This document shows positions 25,466-35,357 of a stretch of 64,000 nt of DNA, in pieces (the stretch's first letter is position 1; every line of letters starts with the position of its first letter). The stretch spans positions 1 through 64,000 of the forward strand of contig NZ_JACJRQ010000019.1 in assembly GCF_014697355.1 (NCBI RefSeq), written 5' to 3'. The DNA comes from Nostoc calcicola FACHB-3891 (lineage in GTDB: Bacteria > Cyanobacteriota > Cyanobacteriia > Cyanobacteriales > Nostocaceae). Position numbers and translations under genes: made by a program. Below the pieces are notes generated by a model. The model was not told where the DNA came from and did not search any database. It saw nothing but the letters and a program-made list of their open reading frames with translations.

Positions 25466-25851
25466 AGTTGTAAAATATTAAACTTACACGTAACGTAATA
25501 TTTTTTAGTAAGTACTACTTAATTCGTAGATCCAAAAAGGCTATATTCACTCGCTGTCAAGGATAGTTCGAGGAAATTAAGTCTTTTATCGAACAGAATT
25601 CAGTAGTCAAGAGTCAGAATTCAGCAATGTTTTTTGTAGGACTGGTGGATGAATAATCGGCGTTTTTGCACCCCCACCAAATCTACGATTTGGTGGTCTT
25701 CAAGACGCGACGCTCGTTCGCCCTTGCCTACGGCACGCCAAGGGCGAACGAGCGTCTTAATTCTGACTCCTGAATTCTGACTTCTGAATTCTTCTTCAAC
25801 AACAGTATTGATTTAAAATCCAAAATCTAAAATCCAAAATCTAAAATCGAT
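25466..25851. other. Spacer with two strong hairpins
   Basis: 25674-25696 is CCACCAAATC-TAC-GATTTGGTGG. 25709-25756 has an 18-bp perfect stem (GACGCTCGTTCGCCCTTG) with a 12-nt loop. GAATTCAG/CTGAATTC repeats flank both, and AAAATCCAAAATCT repeats precede hisC. Part is homologous to 47757-47830. Confidence 0.75.
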
Positions 25852-27000
25852 ATGCTTCCCTTCATCCGACCAGATTTAGCACAATTTACCGCCTACAAAC
25901 CCCACCCCAGCAGTGATACAGGCGCATCTGTCCCGACGCAGTTCGATCGCCTCGATACAAATGAAAGCCCTTATGATTTACCACCTCAGTTAAAAGAAAA
26001 GTTAGCCTGGACATATCAGCAAGTAATTGAAACAAATCGTTATCCTGATGGCGGACATGAAACACTGAAGAATGCGATCGCTGAGTATGTTAATGAGTCA
26101 GCTGCCCTTCCATCATCTTTGTTTACTGCTGCTAACATTTCTGTGGGTAACGGTTCAGATGAACTCATCCGTTCTTTATTAATCGCCACTTGTTTGGGTG
26201 GAGAAGGTTCAATTCTCGTTGCCAATCCCACTTTTTCAATGTACGGAATTTTGGCACAAACTTTGGGCATTCCTGTAGTGGCGGTGGGTAGAAATGAAAT
26301 CAATTTTGAAATTGACTTAAAAGCTGCACAGTCTGCCGTCGAACAAACTCAAAATCCTCCCATTCGGGTAGTTTTCGTAGTGCATCCCAATTCTCCAACT
26401 GCCAACAGCTTAACTGCGGCGGAATTGGTATGGTTAAAAAGTTTGCAACAGCATATTTTGGTAGTGATTGATGAAGCTTACTTTGAATTTAGCCAAACTA
26501 GTCTAGTCGGTGAATTACCGCAGCACCCCAATTGGTTGATTTTACGCACTTTTTCTAAAGCTTTTCGATTGGCGTCCCTTCGCGTTGGCTATTGTGTTGC
26601 TCAGAAAGAAGCGATCGCCATTTTAGAAAAAATCCGCTTACCCTACAATCTTCCCAGCTTTTCCATAGCAGCAGCCTTAATTGCTTTACAAAATCGCAAA
26701 CTCTTACTTGAGTCAATTGCCCAAACTTTGACTGAGAGAGCCAAACTCATTGAGGCTTTATCTCAACAACCACAACTAGAAATTACAGCAAGTGCTGCCA
26801 ACTTTATTTTCCTGCGTTTTAAATCAAATGGTTCAGACTCCCAAGACATCACCCTCAAAAGTTTCCATCACAAACTCAGGACACTCGGCACTCTTGTACG
26901 ACAGATTAGCGGTGGATTACGAATTACTGTAGGGACGAGCGACGAAAATGCCCGCACTATTAATCGAGTAAAAGCCGCTTTAGCAAATTTGGAATTTTAG
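25852..27000 (+). CDS. hisC: Histidinol-phosphate aminotransferase
   Basis: 382 residues, fold-type I PLP aminotransferase. The N-terminal LDTNESPYDLPP, ANPTFSMYGILAQ, VVHPNSPTAN and VVIDEAYFEFS precede the PLP lysine Lys236 in TFSKAFRLASLRVGY. Catalyses the glutamate-dependent step of histidine biosynthesis. In cyanobacteria paralogues exist, so a related aromatic/imidazole specificity cannot be excluded. No other his genes nearby. Converges on the next gene with 8 bp between stops. Confidence 0.93.
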   Translation: MLPFIRPDLAQFTAYKPHPSSDTGASVPTQFDRLDTNESPYDLPPQLKEKLAWTYQQVIETNRYPDGGHETLKNAIAEYVNESAALPSSLFTAANISVGNGSDELIRSLLIATCLGGEGSILVANPTFSMYGILAQTLGIPVVAVGRNEINFEIDLKAAQSAVEQTQNPPIRVVFVVHPNSPTANSLTAAELVWLKSLQQHILVVIDEAYFEFSQTSLVGELPQHPNWLILRTFSKAFRLASLRVGYCVAQKEAIAILEKIRLPYNLPSFSIAAALIALQNRKLLLESIAQTLTERAKLIEALSQQPQLEITASAANFIFLRFKSNGSDSQDITLKSFHHKLRTLGTLVRQISGGLRITVGTSDENARTINRVKAALANLEF

Positions 27001-27008
27001 CAATTCAC

Positions 27009-27602
27009 TCAGTAATTAAACCTACTGTCCAATTCGCTGCCCAAACGGCGTACCATTCCCACTGTTTGCGGCAGCACACCTACTAAGAGAGCAAAAGCTA
27101 CATCCGGTAAAAGAGCCACTATTTCCGGTGGAAAGTATTGTTCAAATTGATCGAGAATTTTTTGGACTCGATGCCCAGGTACTGGGTTTTCTGTAATTTG
27201 TTTGATCAATCGAATCCACTGTCGTCTAATCAAGTACGCTTTCTGACGTTCTTCATTAGATTCTGGAGTTAATAAAGACAGATTACCTATGGGGAGTGCC
27301 CCTTGGCAGTCAAAATCGTAGTCTCCACCCACAGCAGCCCCAGGCCCAGCAAACTCTGCATGGTAACGTTTAAACAATATTAATCCGTTTCGCCTGCGAC
27401 TATTGACGATGAAAACTTCTCCACTGTGTAAACGTGTAAGGATATCCGAGCCTTGCGATTGCTCAGTTCCATCTGGCATGACAAGATAGTCGAGGAAACT
27501 AGTTTCAGGGTAATAGGTTGATACCATAGCTGGCTGATAGCGGCGATGCTGTTCGCTATCCATGTTTTTTAAACTTTCAATGAACTTGGTAGTAGTATGC
27601 AC
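27009..27602 (-). CDS. Conserved hypothetical protein (cyanobacterial)
   Basis: 197 residues from a GTG; an ATG at 27563 (MDSEQHRRYQP) is an alternative start. No recognised family. Visible features: YYPETSFLDYLVMPDGTEQ, a basic LHSGEVFIVNSRRRNGLILFKR, a helical middle and a hydrophobic stretch IVALLPDVAFALLVGVLPQTVGM near the C-terminus, which could be a buried helix or membrane-associated. Coding character is good. Convergent with hisC. Confidence 0.6.
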   Translation of the reverse strand: MHTTTKFIESLKNMDSEQHRRYQPAMVSTYYPETSFLDYLVMPDGTEQSQGSDILTRLHSGEVFIVNSRRRNGLILFKRYHAEFAGPGAAVGGDYDFDCQGALPIGNLSLLTPESNEERQKAYLIRRQWIRLIKQITENPVPGHRVQKILDQFEQYFPPEIVALLPDVAFALLVGVLPQTVGMVRRLGSELDSRFNY

Positions 27603-28199
27603 TTCAATAAGGAACTAGCTATTATGTCAAATGAGATTTTTCAATTCTTTTTTATCAACAGTTTTGTGGTCAATTTAACTAAGATAGAAATAAATGGGCA
27701 CTGCTCACTAATTGAGTGATCATATTTTATGAGATACAAGTAGATTTGTCTCCAAATTGTAATAGTGTTTTTTAAAGTTTTTATAAAGATGAATATCTTA
27801 ATTACAAAGTTCTTATGAGGAATTGATAATTTTTCAGTGGAAAACCTATACTTATCTTAAGTATAATATATCTATTCATCATAAATTTAAAACATTTATG
27901 AATTAAAATAAAAATACAAAATTTAATTTTTAAACATAAATATACTTTTACAAAATTGATTGTAGTTTTATGAAAATTAATAATAGTGACCTATGTAAAA
28001 ATTCTCAAGAAAATATATTTAAAATATTACCAAAAGCTGTATATTAGCTTCTGAAGTTTTTTTCCAGCTATATTTGAATCTTATGTAGCCGAGTTTTAGA
28101 GATTTTCAATAGGGTGAATTTATGTCTAATCCCTGGTATTAGTGACAGATTTGATCGCAGCGATCGCAATATTACAATTTACAGATCCTAAAACAAAAT
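27603..28199. other. AT-rich intergenic region
   Basis: About 600 bp of strongly AT-rich DNA upstream of the 27602 gene and downstream of the acetyltransferase. No ORF, repeat family or clear hairpin recognised. Confidence 0.5.
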
Positions 28200-28832
28200 T
28201 CAGATAGTCGAGTCAGCACTCAGGTCTTTGTGCAATAACATCTGGCTCGAACGTCTGAGGAAAAAATTACTCCAATTCGATTCGACTTTATGCACCCGAT
28301 ATCCCAGCTTGAAATAAAGCTGCCTTGCTTGATGGTTATTTTCGAGAACGTGGAGATATAAGTCTTTAAATCCCCATTCTTGAGATATTTTTTCACAGCT
28401 ATTCAGTAACCCGGAAGCCACACCATATCTACGGTAATTTGGGTGAACCGCTAAATTAGATAAGTAAGGAAAGCCCAAGCCTACCTGACTCCAAGAATCG
28501 CTGTAGCGTACACCCAGTTCCACAGTTCCTACTAAGTTATTAGTAGCACCAGTAGTATAATCAAGGGCAACTAAACAAATATGACGAGGCGGAGGTGATA
28601 CCATGCGATGTCTTAAGTCTTCGTAAATACCCAGACGTAGCAATGGAAAAGCCCATCCCCACATACCTTTTTGAGAGTGAAAGCTTTCAGCTATAATTTG
28701 GGCAACACCAACTAAATCAGCAGGTGTAGCCATACGAATTTGGAATTGGCAAGAAGCCCGATCGATTGGCTGTTGGTGGTAAGGGTGAAAAAACCGATAT
28801 TTCAAGGCTATTTTAGTATTGATTTTATTCAA
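28200..28832 (-). CDS. GNAT-family N-acetyltransferase
   Basis: Up to 210 residues. GNAT core: FQIRMATPADLVGVAQIIAESF (start of fold), LSNLAVHPNYRRYGVASGLL (acetyl-CoA pyrophosphate loop RRYGVA), and LYLHVLENNHQARQLYFKLGYRVH (motif B). The first in-frame start is TTG at 28832; the next Met is inside the fold, so the true start is uncertain. The substrate cannot be inferred. Confidence 0.85.
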   Translation of the reverse strand: MNKINTKIALKYRFFHPYHQQPIDRASCQFQIRMATPADLVGVAQIIAESFHSQKGMWGWAFPLLRLGIYEDLRHRMVSPPPRHICLVALDYTTGATNNLVGTVELGVRYSDSWSQVGLGFPYLSNLAVHPNYRRYGVASGLLNSCEKISQEWGFKDLYLHVLENNHQARQLYFKLGYRVHKVESNWSNFFLRRSSQMLLHKDLSADSTI

Positions 28833-30285
28833 GGAAATTTTTTCAAAAGTCCTAAAGCATTATCTAAAGTCAGTAAAGACTTAAAAGTTGCCCAGGAATT
28901 TGAATTAACTTGAGACTGCTAATTCGTTTTTGGTTATGGATGAGACAAAGTGTAAAACTTGGTTAAGGTTTTATAATCTGCATTTGTTGAAAGCGTCTTA
29001 GGAGTTACAGTTTCGTAAATTTATAATCTTAAATTCAATGGATTCAGGTAGATTCCTGATTTTGGTGGCGAGGAGATTAGTCTGTCCATCGCAAAATCAT
29101 CTGTAAAATGCTAGGAGATTGTGTGAATGGGCAGAGAAACAGCATAACTTGTCCGTAAGCAGTAGCTACAAAATTTTTAGTTAAGCACATCATTGACAAA
29201 ATCGGGTTTGAAATCATCCTTGGTTATTTATAGTACTGAAGTTTTTATTGCAATTGCTGCTACACTAACATTTCTTTGCTCTAGGCTATAGGGACTTAAA
29301 AAAAACAAGCCAGTTCCAATAAAAAATTTGACCGTGCCGATTTTAGATTTTAGATTTTTAGATTAAAAATTATTTCAATCCATACCTCACCCGAAATGGG
29401 TCAATAAATCTTTTCATCCAAAATTTAAAATCCGACGTTTCCATAGGGTACCTTGCGCGTCTGGCAGAGAAGCTGTGTCCTTTGAGCAGCGTCTGCCTTA
29501 AGAGAAGGCTATACGCTACGCAAAAGGCAACCCTTTTATGAAAATTGATTGACTGTTGACCGCCAAATGTGAAAAAGGAACTGGGGACTAGGGACTGGGT
29601 ATGGGGGATGGGGCATGGAAAAGAGGACAAAGGGACACGGAGATAGTACTCGATCATTTATTTGCATCGCTGCGTTATCTTGTCCCCTCATCTCCCTCAT
29701 CCCCGTGTCCTTTTTCCCCATACTCAATGCCCCTCTGCTGCTGATGCTTGTTTGCAAATCCCTAATTCCCAATTTCTTAACCACCAGCACTTGTCTTAAT
29801 GATAGTTCTCATTGCTAAATTGGAAAGAGGCATTTGTCTAATAGTATACTTTGGCTTTAAATCTTATTGTTTTAATATTATTGGCTCTACCATGACTACC
29901 ATAAATAAAATTTACCTGCAAGTGTTAGTACAACTGCTGCGGGGGGAAAACTTAATATGCAGCTTCATCTGGATTTTTCAACTAGCTATGAGTGCTGTAT
30001 GTAGTATCAGAGATTGCTCGCTGGAGGTGAAAGAAGATTTGGCAACCAAGTATAGACTCTGTAACACTAAAACAGACTATGAAATCAATTACTCTGTACA
30101 AGAGCAAACGGTAATCGGTATTAGCCATTGAGATAAATCACTGTGAGTAAACGCTCCTACACTCAGCAGTCATATAGCCAAACAGCCTTATTGGTCGAAA
30201 TGCTCTGCTCTTACCTGACTCAAAAAAATCCTTACCCGATCAGATTATTCTTTATCCGACTGCCGTTGCAGCAGGAAAGCGGTGC
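28833..30285. other. 1.45-kb intergenic region upstream of cyaC
   Basis: No convincing gene. It contains TTTTAGATTTTTAGATT repeats near 29340, a dispersed repeat at about 29448-29530 (rich in GCGTCTGGCAG/CTGCCTTAAG), and a G-run/C-run palindrome at about 29578-29780. A 110-codon frame at 29799-30131 is compositionally poor. cyaC has AGGA about 10 nt before its ATG. Confidence 0.5.
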
Positions 30286-33200
30286 ATGAAATCCCAAGCA
30301 AACAGTAAGCCTAAAATTTTGGTTGTCGATGATGAACCAGACAACCTTGACTTGCTTTACCGCACTTTCTATCGGGACTATAAGGTGCTGAGAGCAACCT
30401 CTGGTCCTGCGGCACTCGATTTGCTGGCTCAAGAGGGAGAGGTCGCAGTGATCATCTCCGACCAGCGGATGCCGATGATGAGCGGTACAGAATTTTTGAG
30501 CCTGACAGCAACTCAATATCCAGATATTATCCGGATTATTTTAACTGGCTACACCGATGTCGAAGACTTGGTGGAAGCAATCAACGCTGGTAAAGTTTTC
30601 AAATATGTCACCAAACCGTGGGAAGCAGAAGAACTTAAAGGAGTTGTACGCCAAGCCTTAGATACCCACAATGTCCTCAAAGCCCGCACACGCGAACTTA
30701 CCCGTACACTCCGGCGAGAATCGCTGCTGAATACAGTCACAAATACGATTCGCAGTGCATTAGACTATCGGCAAATTTTGCAGGCGATTGTAGATTCAGT
30801 GGGTCAGATGTTGGAGGTGGATGTCTGTTTATTGCGTCCCTTCCAAGATGAACAGTTGGCAGATAAAGGATTTATCTATCAAAAGCCTCTGGAAGAAAAA
30901 GGATATGCAGACAGGGAGACATGGGAAGACGGGGACACGGGGATATGGGGACACAAGAACACGGAGACACGGAGACACGGAGACACAGAGATCAATTTTT
31001 CTCTTGCCCCTCCATCTCCCCCTCTCTCCATTCCCCCCTCCTCCTTGCTCGCTCACACGGTTTGGGAAACCCGCGAAGTCCAAGTAATCCATGATGTGAT
31101 AGATGATGAGCGGATTCATGGTAACACTCCCGAATTACGTCAACGTGAGGAAGCTTTTGCTGCTGCTAACATTTGTTCTAGTTTAGTTGTGCCACTGATC
31201 TGTCAACAGGAACTAATGGCAGTCTTGGCACTGCACCAGTGTTCTCTGCCCCGCTTCTGGGGGGATGATGAGGTGCAGTTGGTGTTGATGGTAGCGGATC
31301 AGGCAGCCTTAGCTTTGTCTCAAGCTTATGCTTACGAACAAGTACGTGCCCTTGCTAAGCGAGAGAGTTTGATTAATACGATTACTAGCGCCATTCGCTC
31401 TAGTTTAGACCCCGAAGATATTTTTGCGGCTATTACCCAGCAACTGGGACAAGCTTTACAAGTTGATGGCTGTGTCCTGTCTCTGTGGACAGAAGAAGAT
31501 GAGTTTGTCCAGTCTGTGGGCTTGTATAACAGTTTCCAACATCCTGAAAATTTCCGATCGCCATTCTCAGAGCAAAATATAAGTAACAATAATCACGTTT
31601 TAACTCAGAAATTACCCTATTCTCAAACCTCTATACAAGAGAATCCAATCTTACAAGAGATTTTACAGACACATGAACCAGTAGTAATTGGTAATGTAAA
31701 CCATTCTCTAAGAGAAATACGGGGTTTTGATTTATCTTTGAAAATGCCAGCGCGATCGCTAATGGTCGTGCCATTGTTGGCTGATGGTAAATGTATCGGT
31801 AGTATTACTTTATGCGAAAGTAATAAAACACGGCAATGGATGTCATCTGATATCGATCTAGCGAAAGCAGTAGCGGCTCAAGCTGCGATCGCTGTGCAGC
31901 AGTCACGCCTATATGAAAAAACTCGCCAACAAGCCGAACGCTTACTGGAATTAGACAAACAAAAGACTGAATTTTTCCAAAATATCTCCCATGAGTTTCG
32001 CACTCCCATTACCTTGATTCAGGGGCCTTTAGAGTCGGCTGTGGCCGCTGGTGAGGGATTATCTCATTCCCAAAGTGCGATCGCCCTACGTAACTCCCGC
32101 CGTCTACTGCGACTGGTAAATCAACTGCTGGATTTACAACGCCTCGATGCAGGAAGAATGCAACCTAGTTTCCGCCCCTGTGATTTAGTCGAATTTGTCA
32201 GCCAAATTGTTGAGTCTTTTCGCCCCTACTGCGAGAAAAAGGGACTGCATCTGACCACCCAGTTAGGTGAATCTTCTACGGTGTACTTGGACATGGAAAA
32301 ATTTGACAAGGTGCTTTACAACCTGCTGTCAAATGCCATGAAGTTTACTCCCGAAGGTGGCACGATCGGTGTCAGACTAAAATCTGAAAATTACCGTTGC
32401 ATCTTGGAAGTACAAGATACTGGAATTGGCATTGTTAAAGAACAAATTCCCCATTTATTTGAGCGCTTCCGCCAAGCTGAAGGTTCAGCAAACCGTTCCT
32501 ATGAAGGCAGCGGTTTGGGTCTGGCTTTAGTTAAAGAATTAGTAGAATTACATGGTGGTCAAGTCAGTGTGGAATCAGTTTACGGTGAAGGTACCATCTT
32601 TAGATTATGGCTCGTTACTGGTACTGCTCACTTACCCACACAGCAAGTGCTGGAAACTCCTGTCGAACTAAACACAAGCCGCGCTAGCGTAGAATTGGCT
32701 GATTTAGAACTGCTAGATCAAACAGCAGATAATATTGAAGATATTACAAAAAACTTATCATCTACTTCTGACACTCAGCATGGACTAAACGCCCCGCTAC
32801 CGCTAACAGTACTCAGCACTGGGCACTCTATTTTAGTTGTGGACGACAACCCCGATTTGCGAACTTATGTATCTGATATACTCCGTCGCAATGGCTATCA
32901 AGTACAGACATCTCGTAACGGTTATGAGGGGTATCGCATAGCTAAGGAAATTACACCCAGCTTGATTCTTACTGACTTAATGATGCCCTTGGTAAGCGGA
33001 CTTGAGATGATTCAGATGATCCGTAGCGAGGAGAAGTTGAAAGGAATACCAATCATTTTGCTGACAGCGAAAGTTGACGAAGAAACCCGCATCGAAGGCA
33101 CAGAACATGGTGCTGATGCTTATTTAGCAAAACCATTCAACGATCGGGAACTTTTAGCGGAAGTTCGCAATCTTTTGGCGCTCAAAGAAAATGAAAAACG

Positions 33201-33903
33201 AATCTTGGAGTTAAATACTTATCTCACAGAATCGGTACTAAAGCGCTTTTTACCAGCTGTATTGGTGCAAAAAGCTGCCGCTGGGGATTTGGCGTTAGAT
33301 TTGCGCCCAGAACCACGCCTAATTACAGTTTTGTTTAGTGACATTGTGGGTTTCACACAGCTAGCAAATACCCTCAGATCTCGGCGAGTAGCAGAGTTAC
33401 TCAATGAATATTTAGAAGCTATGACCAAAGTTGTATTTGCTAATGGCGGCACTGTAGATAAATTTATGGGAGACGCTATCTTAGCTTTATACGGAGCGCC
33501 TGAAGAACTAACTCCCAACGAACAGGTGCGTCGTGCCATAAATACAGCAAGAGGAATGCACCGCTCTCTCGATCAATTAAACCAGCGTTGGCGAGAACAA
33601 GGTGTATTTGATGGTGACAGACAAACTGGCGTCCAGTTTCGCTGTGGTATTCACCAAGGTACAGCAGTTGTGGGGATGTTTGGCAGCGCTGAACGTGCTG
33701 ATTATACTGCCATTGGTCCGAGTGTGAATATTGCTGCTAGGTTGCAATCTGCTGCTGTTCCCGGTACCATCTTGGTTTCTGCTGCTGTGGCAGATTATTT
33801 GCAAGAAGAAGAAATTACTAAAGGTAGTCCCCTAGAACTTAAAGGAGTAGATGAGACAGTTCTGACCTTCGCTGTTACACCAGAGGTAATGGTTAATCGT
33901 TAA
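30286..33903 (+). CDS. cyaC: CyaC-type receiver / GAF / histidine kinase / receiver / adenylate cyclase
   Basis: 1205 residues. In order: receiver 1 (about 8-125, VIISDQRMPMMSG, YVTKPWE), GAF 1 (about 150-340), GAF 2 (about 365-545), HisKA (FFQNISHEFRTPI, His near 567), HATPase (NLLSNAMKFTPEG; GSGLGLALVKELV), receiver 2 (about 846-965, LILTDLMMPLVSG, YLAKPF), and a class III cyclase (about 1005-1190) with metal Asp residues in VLFSDIVGF and MGDAILALYG and purine-specifying DYTAIG. This order is that of cyanobacterial CyaC, which makes cAMP under phosphorelay control. Two repeat-derived segments are embedded in frame (about residues 210-253 and 827-846). Cytoplasmic. Confidence 0.93.
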   Translation: MKSQANSKPKILVVDDEPDNLDLLYRTFYRDYKVLRATSGPAALDLLAQEGEVAVIISDQRMPMMSGTEFLSLTATQYPDIIRIILTGYTDVEDLVEAINAGKVFKYVTKPWEAEELKGVVRQALDTHNVLKARTRELTRTLRRESLLNTVTNTIRSALDYRQILQAIVDSVGQMLEVDVCLLRPFQDEQLADKGFIYQKPLEEKGYADRETWEDGDTGIWGHKNTETRRHGDTEINFSLAPPSPPLSIPPSSLLAHTVWETREVQVIHDVIDDERIHGNTPELRQREEAFAAANICSSLVVPLICQQELMAVLALHQCSLPRFWGDDEVQLVLMVADQAALALSQAYAYEQVRALAKRESLINTITSAIRSSLDPEDIFAAITQQLGQALQVDGCVLSLWTEEDEFVQSVGLYNSFQHPENFRSPFSEQNISNNNHVLTQKLPYSQTSIQENPILQEILQTHEPVVIGNVNHSLREIRGFDLSLKMPARSLMVVPLLADGKCIGSITLCESNKTRQWMSSDIDLAKAVAAQAAIAVQQSRLYEKTRQQAERLLELDKQKTEFFQNISHEFRTPITLIQGPLESAVAAGEGLSHSQSAIALRNSRRLLRLVNQLLDLQRLDAGRMQPSFRPCDLVEFVSQIVESFRPYCEKKGLHLTTQLGESSTVYLDMEKFDKVLYNLLSNAMKFTPEGGTIGVRLKSENYRCILEVQDTGIGIVKEQIPHLFERFRQAEGSANRSYEGSGLGLALVKELVELHGGQVSVESVYGEGTIFRLWLVTGTAHLPTQQVLETPVELNTSRASVELADLELLDQTADNIEDITKNLSSTSDTQHGLNAPLPLTVLSTGHSILVVDDNPDLRTYVSDILRRNGYQVQTSRNGYEGYRIAKEITPSLILTDLMMPLVSGLEMIQMIRSEEKLKGIPIILLTAKVDEETRIEGTEHGADAYLAKPFNDRELLAEVRNLLALKENEKRILELNTYLTESVLKRFLPAVLVQKAAAGDLALDLRPEPRLITVLFSDIVGFTQLANTLRSRRVAELLNEYLEAMTKVVFANGGTVDKFMGDAILALYGAPEELTPNEQVRRAINTARGMHRSLDQLNQRWREQGVFDGDRQTGVQFRCGIHQGTAVVGMFGSAERADYTAIGPSVNIAARLQSAAVPGTILVSAAVADYLQEEEITKGSPLELKGVDETVLTFAVTPEVMVNR
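30915..31045. repeat. GGAGACACGG / CTCCCC repeat inside cyaC GAF 1
   Basis: The + strand has repeated GGGGACACGG and GGAGACACGGAGACACGG units, then CTCCATCTCCCCCTCTCTCC runs, i.e. the intergenic palindrome type. It is in frame and encodes a low-complexity stretch ...DGDTGIWGHKNTETRRHGDTE... then ...PPSPPLSIPPSS inside the first GAF domain. Confidence 0.85.
32768..32822. repeat. Dispersed GCTAAACGCCCCGC repeat inside cyaC
   Basis: GACTAAACGCCCCGCTACCG followed by CTAACAGTACTCAGCACT matches intergenic copies at 14475-14505 and (inverted) 53806-53846. It encodes HGLNAPLPLTVLSTGH immediately before receiver 2, in the linker after the ATPase domain. Confidence 0.85.
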
Positions 33904-34003
33904 AATTTAGACTGGATTCTAAATCAAGGAGTGAACACTGAATAACTGGTTAAAGCATAGCAACTAGTAAAAGTGCCTAATCAGATCCAGTTTCAAAGAT
34001 AAT

Positions 34004-35236
34004 ATGGAACCATCGGTTGCAGACAAAACCCCAATTCCAGCCAAAGTCTGGAGGCGACATACCGATCCACCTGGTTTGTGGATTTCTGTTGCTATCGGTT
34101 CAGTCTCTCTGCACTTGCTGGTGTTCTGGCTGATGCGTTCATCAAATACGTTTAGTTTGTGGTTTCCTCAGGAAAGTCAATCAGCTATACCCATCGAATT
34201 GATAAACATTGCTCCTCCAAGGAAATCAACAAGCAAATCACAATCAGTAGCTAAGACAGTTTCGCCAAAGCGATTATCTTCAACTCAAAAGTCTGTACCA
34301 GCGCTAACTACGCAAAAAAATCAAGATTCTCCTCCAATAAATCCCACTGATAACCTCCAGCCCAAGAGTAAAACTGACGCCTCGCAAACTAATAGTCAAC
34401 GTTCTGGGCAACAAAAAGTTTCCAAGCCAATACCTACACCCACAGCGACACCCACACCTACACCTACACCTACAGTTCCAGTGGGTAATCTTCCTTGGAA
34501 TCGTCGTCAAGAACTGAAATTCGGAAAGGGAACGCCACTACCAACAGGTATTCCACCAACTCCACCGAGGGAAACTCCACCAACTCCACCCAGGGAAACT
34601 CCGCCAACGCCCACTGGACAATCTTCGCCAACTCCACCGAGGGAAACTCCACCAACGCCCACTGGACAATCTTCGCCAACTCCACCGAGGGAAACTCCAC
34701 CAACGCCCACTGGACAATCTTCGCCAACTCCACCGAGGGAAACTCCACCAACGCCCACTGGACAATCTTCGCCAACTCCGCCAAGGGAAACTCCACCAAC
34801 TCCTACGCCAGAAAGTTCACCAACTTCGACTCAGGGAGCATCGGTAGCTATAGTAGCTCCTTTACTTAGAGATCAAGTAAGTAACTTGATAAAATCAGGG
34901 AAATTGAGGTATGATGGTTTGCCAGATGCGATCGCTGTATATCAGGGTAGCAACACAAAACAATTTGACTCTAGTTTTCTCCCCCAAAATATTGGACTTC
35001 AGCCAGCACAACTCTTGGCTAGCTTAGTCATCGATCGCAATGGCAACTTTCAACAAGGCGCAGTTTTAGAAATACAACCAGCAACACTCGAAAGCGAAAA
35101 AAGCACCTATCAGCAAGTCCTTAACCAAATTTTCAAAACTGAAAAGTTTCTTCCTGCCCAGAATAACGATGGTACAAAACCCGATTTGAGCTATCTGTAC
35201 GTCCGGATCGAGATTCAGTCTGCCAATTCTAACTAA
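34004..35236 (+). CDS. TonB-like single-pass protein with proline-rich tandem repeats
   Basis: 410 residues. Cytoplasmic N-terminus, one membrane helix (about 28-46, WISVAIGSVSLHLLVFWLM), then a Lys/Ser/Pro-rich segment and a Pro-Thr array (about 185-270) built from a 16-residue unit TPPRETPPTPTGQSSP. A C-terminal folded domain (about 285-405) contains QPAQLLASLVIDRNGNFQQG, reminiscent of the TonB C-terminal fold. Topology is that of an energy transducer spanning the periplasm, but no ExbB/ExbD is near, so TonB function is inferred from architecture only. Located 100 bp after cyaC on the same strand. Confidence 0.75.
   Translation: MEPSVADKTPIPAKVWRRHTDPPGLWISVAIGSVSLHLLVFWLMRSSNTFSLWFPQESQSAIPIELINIAPPRKSTSKSQSVAKTVSPKRLSSTQKSVPALTTQKNQDSPPINPTDNLQPKSKTDASQTNSQRSGQQKVSKPIPTPTATPTPTPTPTVPVGNLPWNRRQELKFGKGTPLPTGIPPTPPRETPPTPPRETPPTPTGQSSPTPPRETPPTPTGQSSPTPPRETPPTPTGQSSPTPPRETPPTPTGQSSPTPPRETPPTPTPESSPTSTQGASVAIVAPLLRDQVSNLIKSGKLRYDGLPDAIAVYQGSNTKQFDSSFLPQNIGLQPAQLLASLVIDRNGNFQQGAVLEIQPATLESEKSTYQQVLNQIFKTEKFLPAQNNDGTKPDLSYLYVRIEIQSANSN
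34558..34815 (+). repeat. 48-bp tandem repeat coding for TPPRETPPTPTGQSSP
   Basis: About four near-identical 48-bp units plus partial units at both ends. The unit contains CTCCACCGAGGGAAACTCC and CCCACTGGACAATCTTCGCC. Multiple-of-three length keeps several other frames open, producing false ORFs on both strands. Confidence 0.9.
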
Positions 35237-35286
35237 ATGTTTGAATTTTCTTAATAGCTGTATTATACTTAAAAAGTTGGACATTT

Positions 35287-35357
35287 GCGGGCGTAGTTTA
35301 GTGGTAAAACTATAGCCTTCCAAGCTATTAATGCGGGTTCGATTCCCGCCGCCCGCT
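35287..35357 (+). tRNA. tRNA-Gly (anticodon UCC)
   Basis: 71 nt. Acceptor GCGGGCG pairs CGCCCGC with discriminator T. Anticodon stem ATAGC/GCTAT encloses loop CTTCCAA, anticodon TCC. The T-arm GCGGG-TTCGATT-CCCGC is perfect. CCA is not encoded. Confidence 0.97.

Noticed and set aside
29799..30131. 110-codon + frame upstream of cyaC
   Set aside because: Poor composition, no family, weak start; I could not support it as a gene.
34470..34869. Several 75-124 codon frames on both strands over the 48-bp repeats
   Set aside because: Same artefact in the TonB-like gene's proline-rich array.
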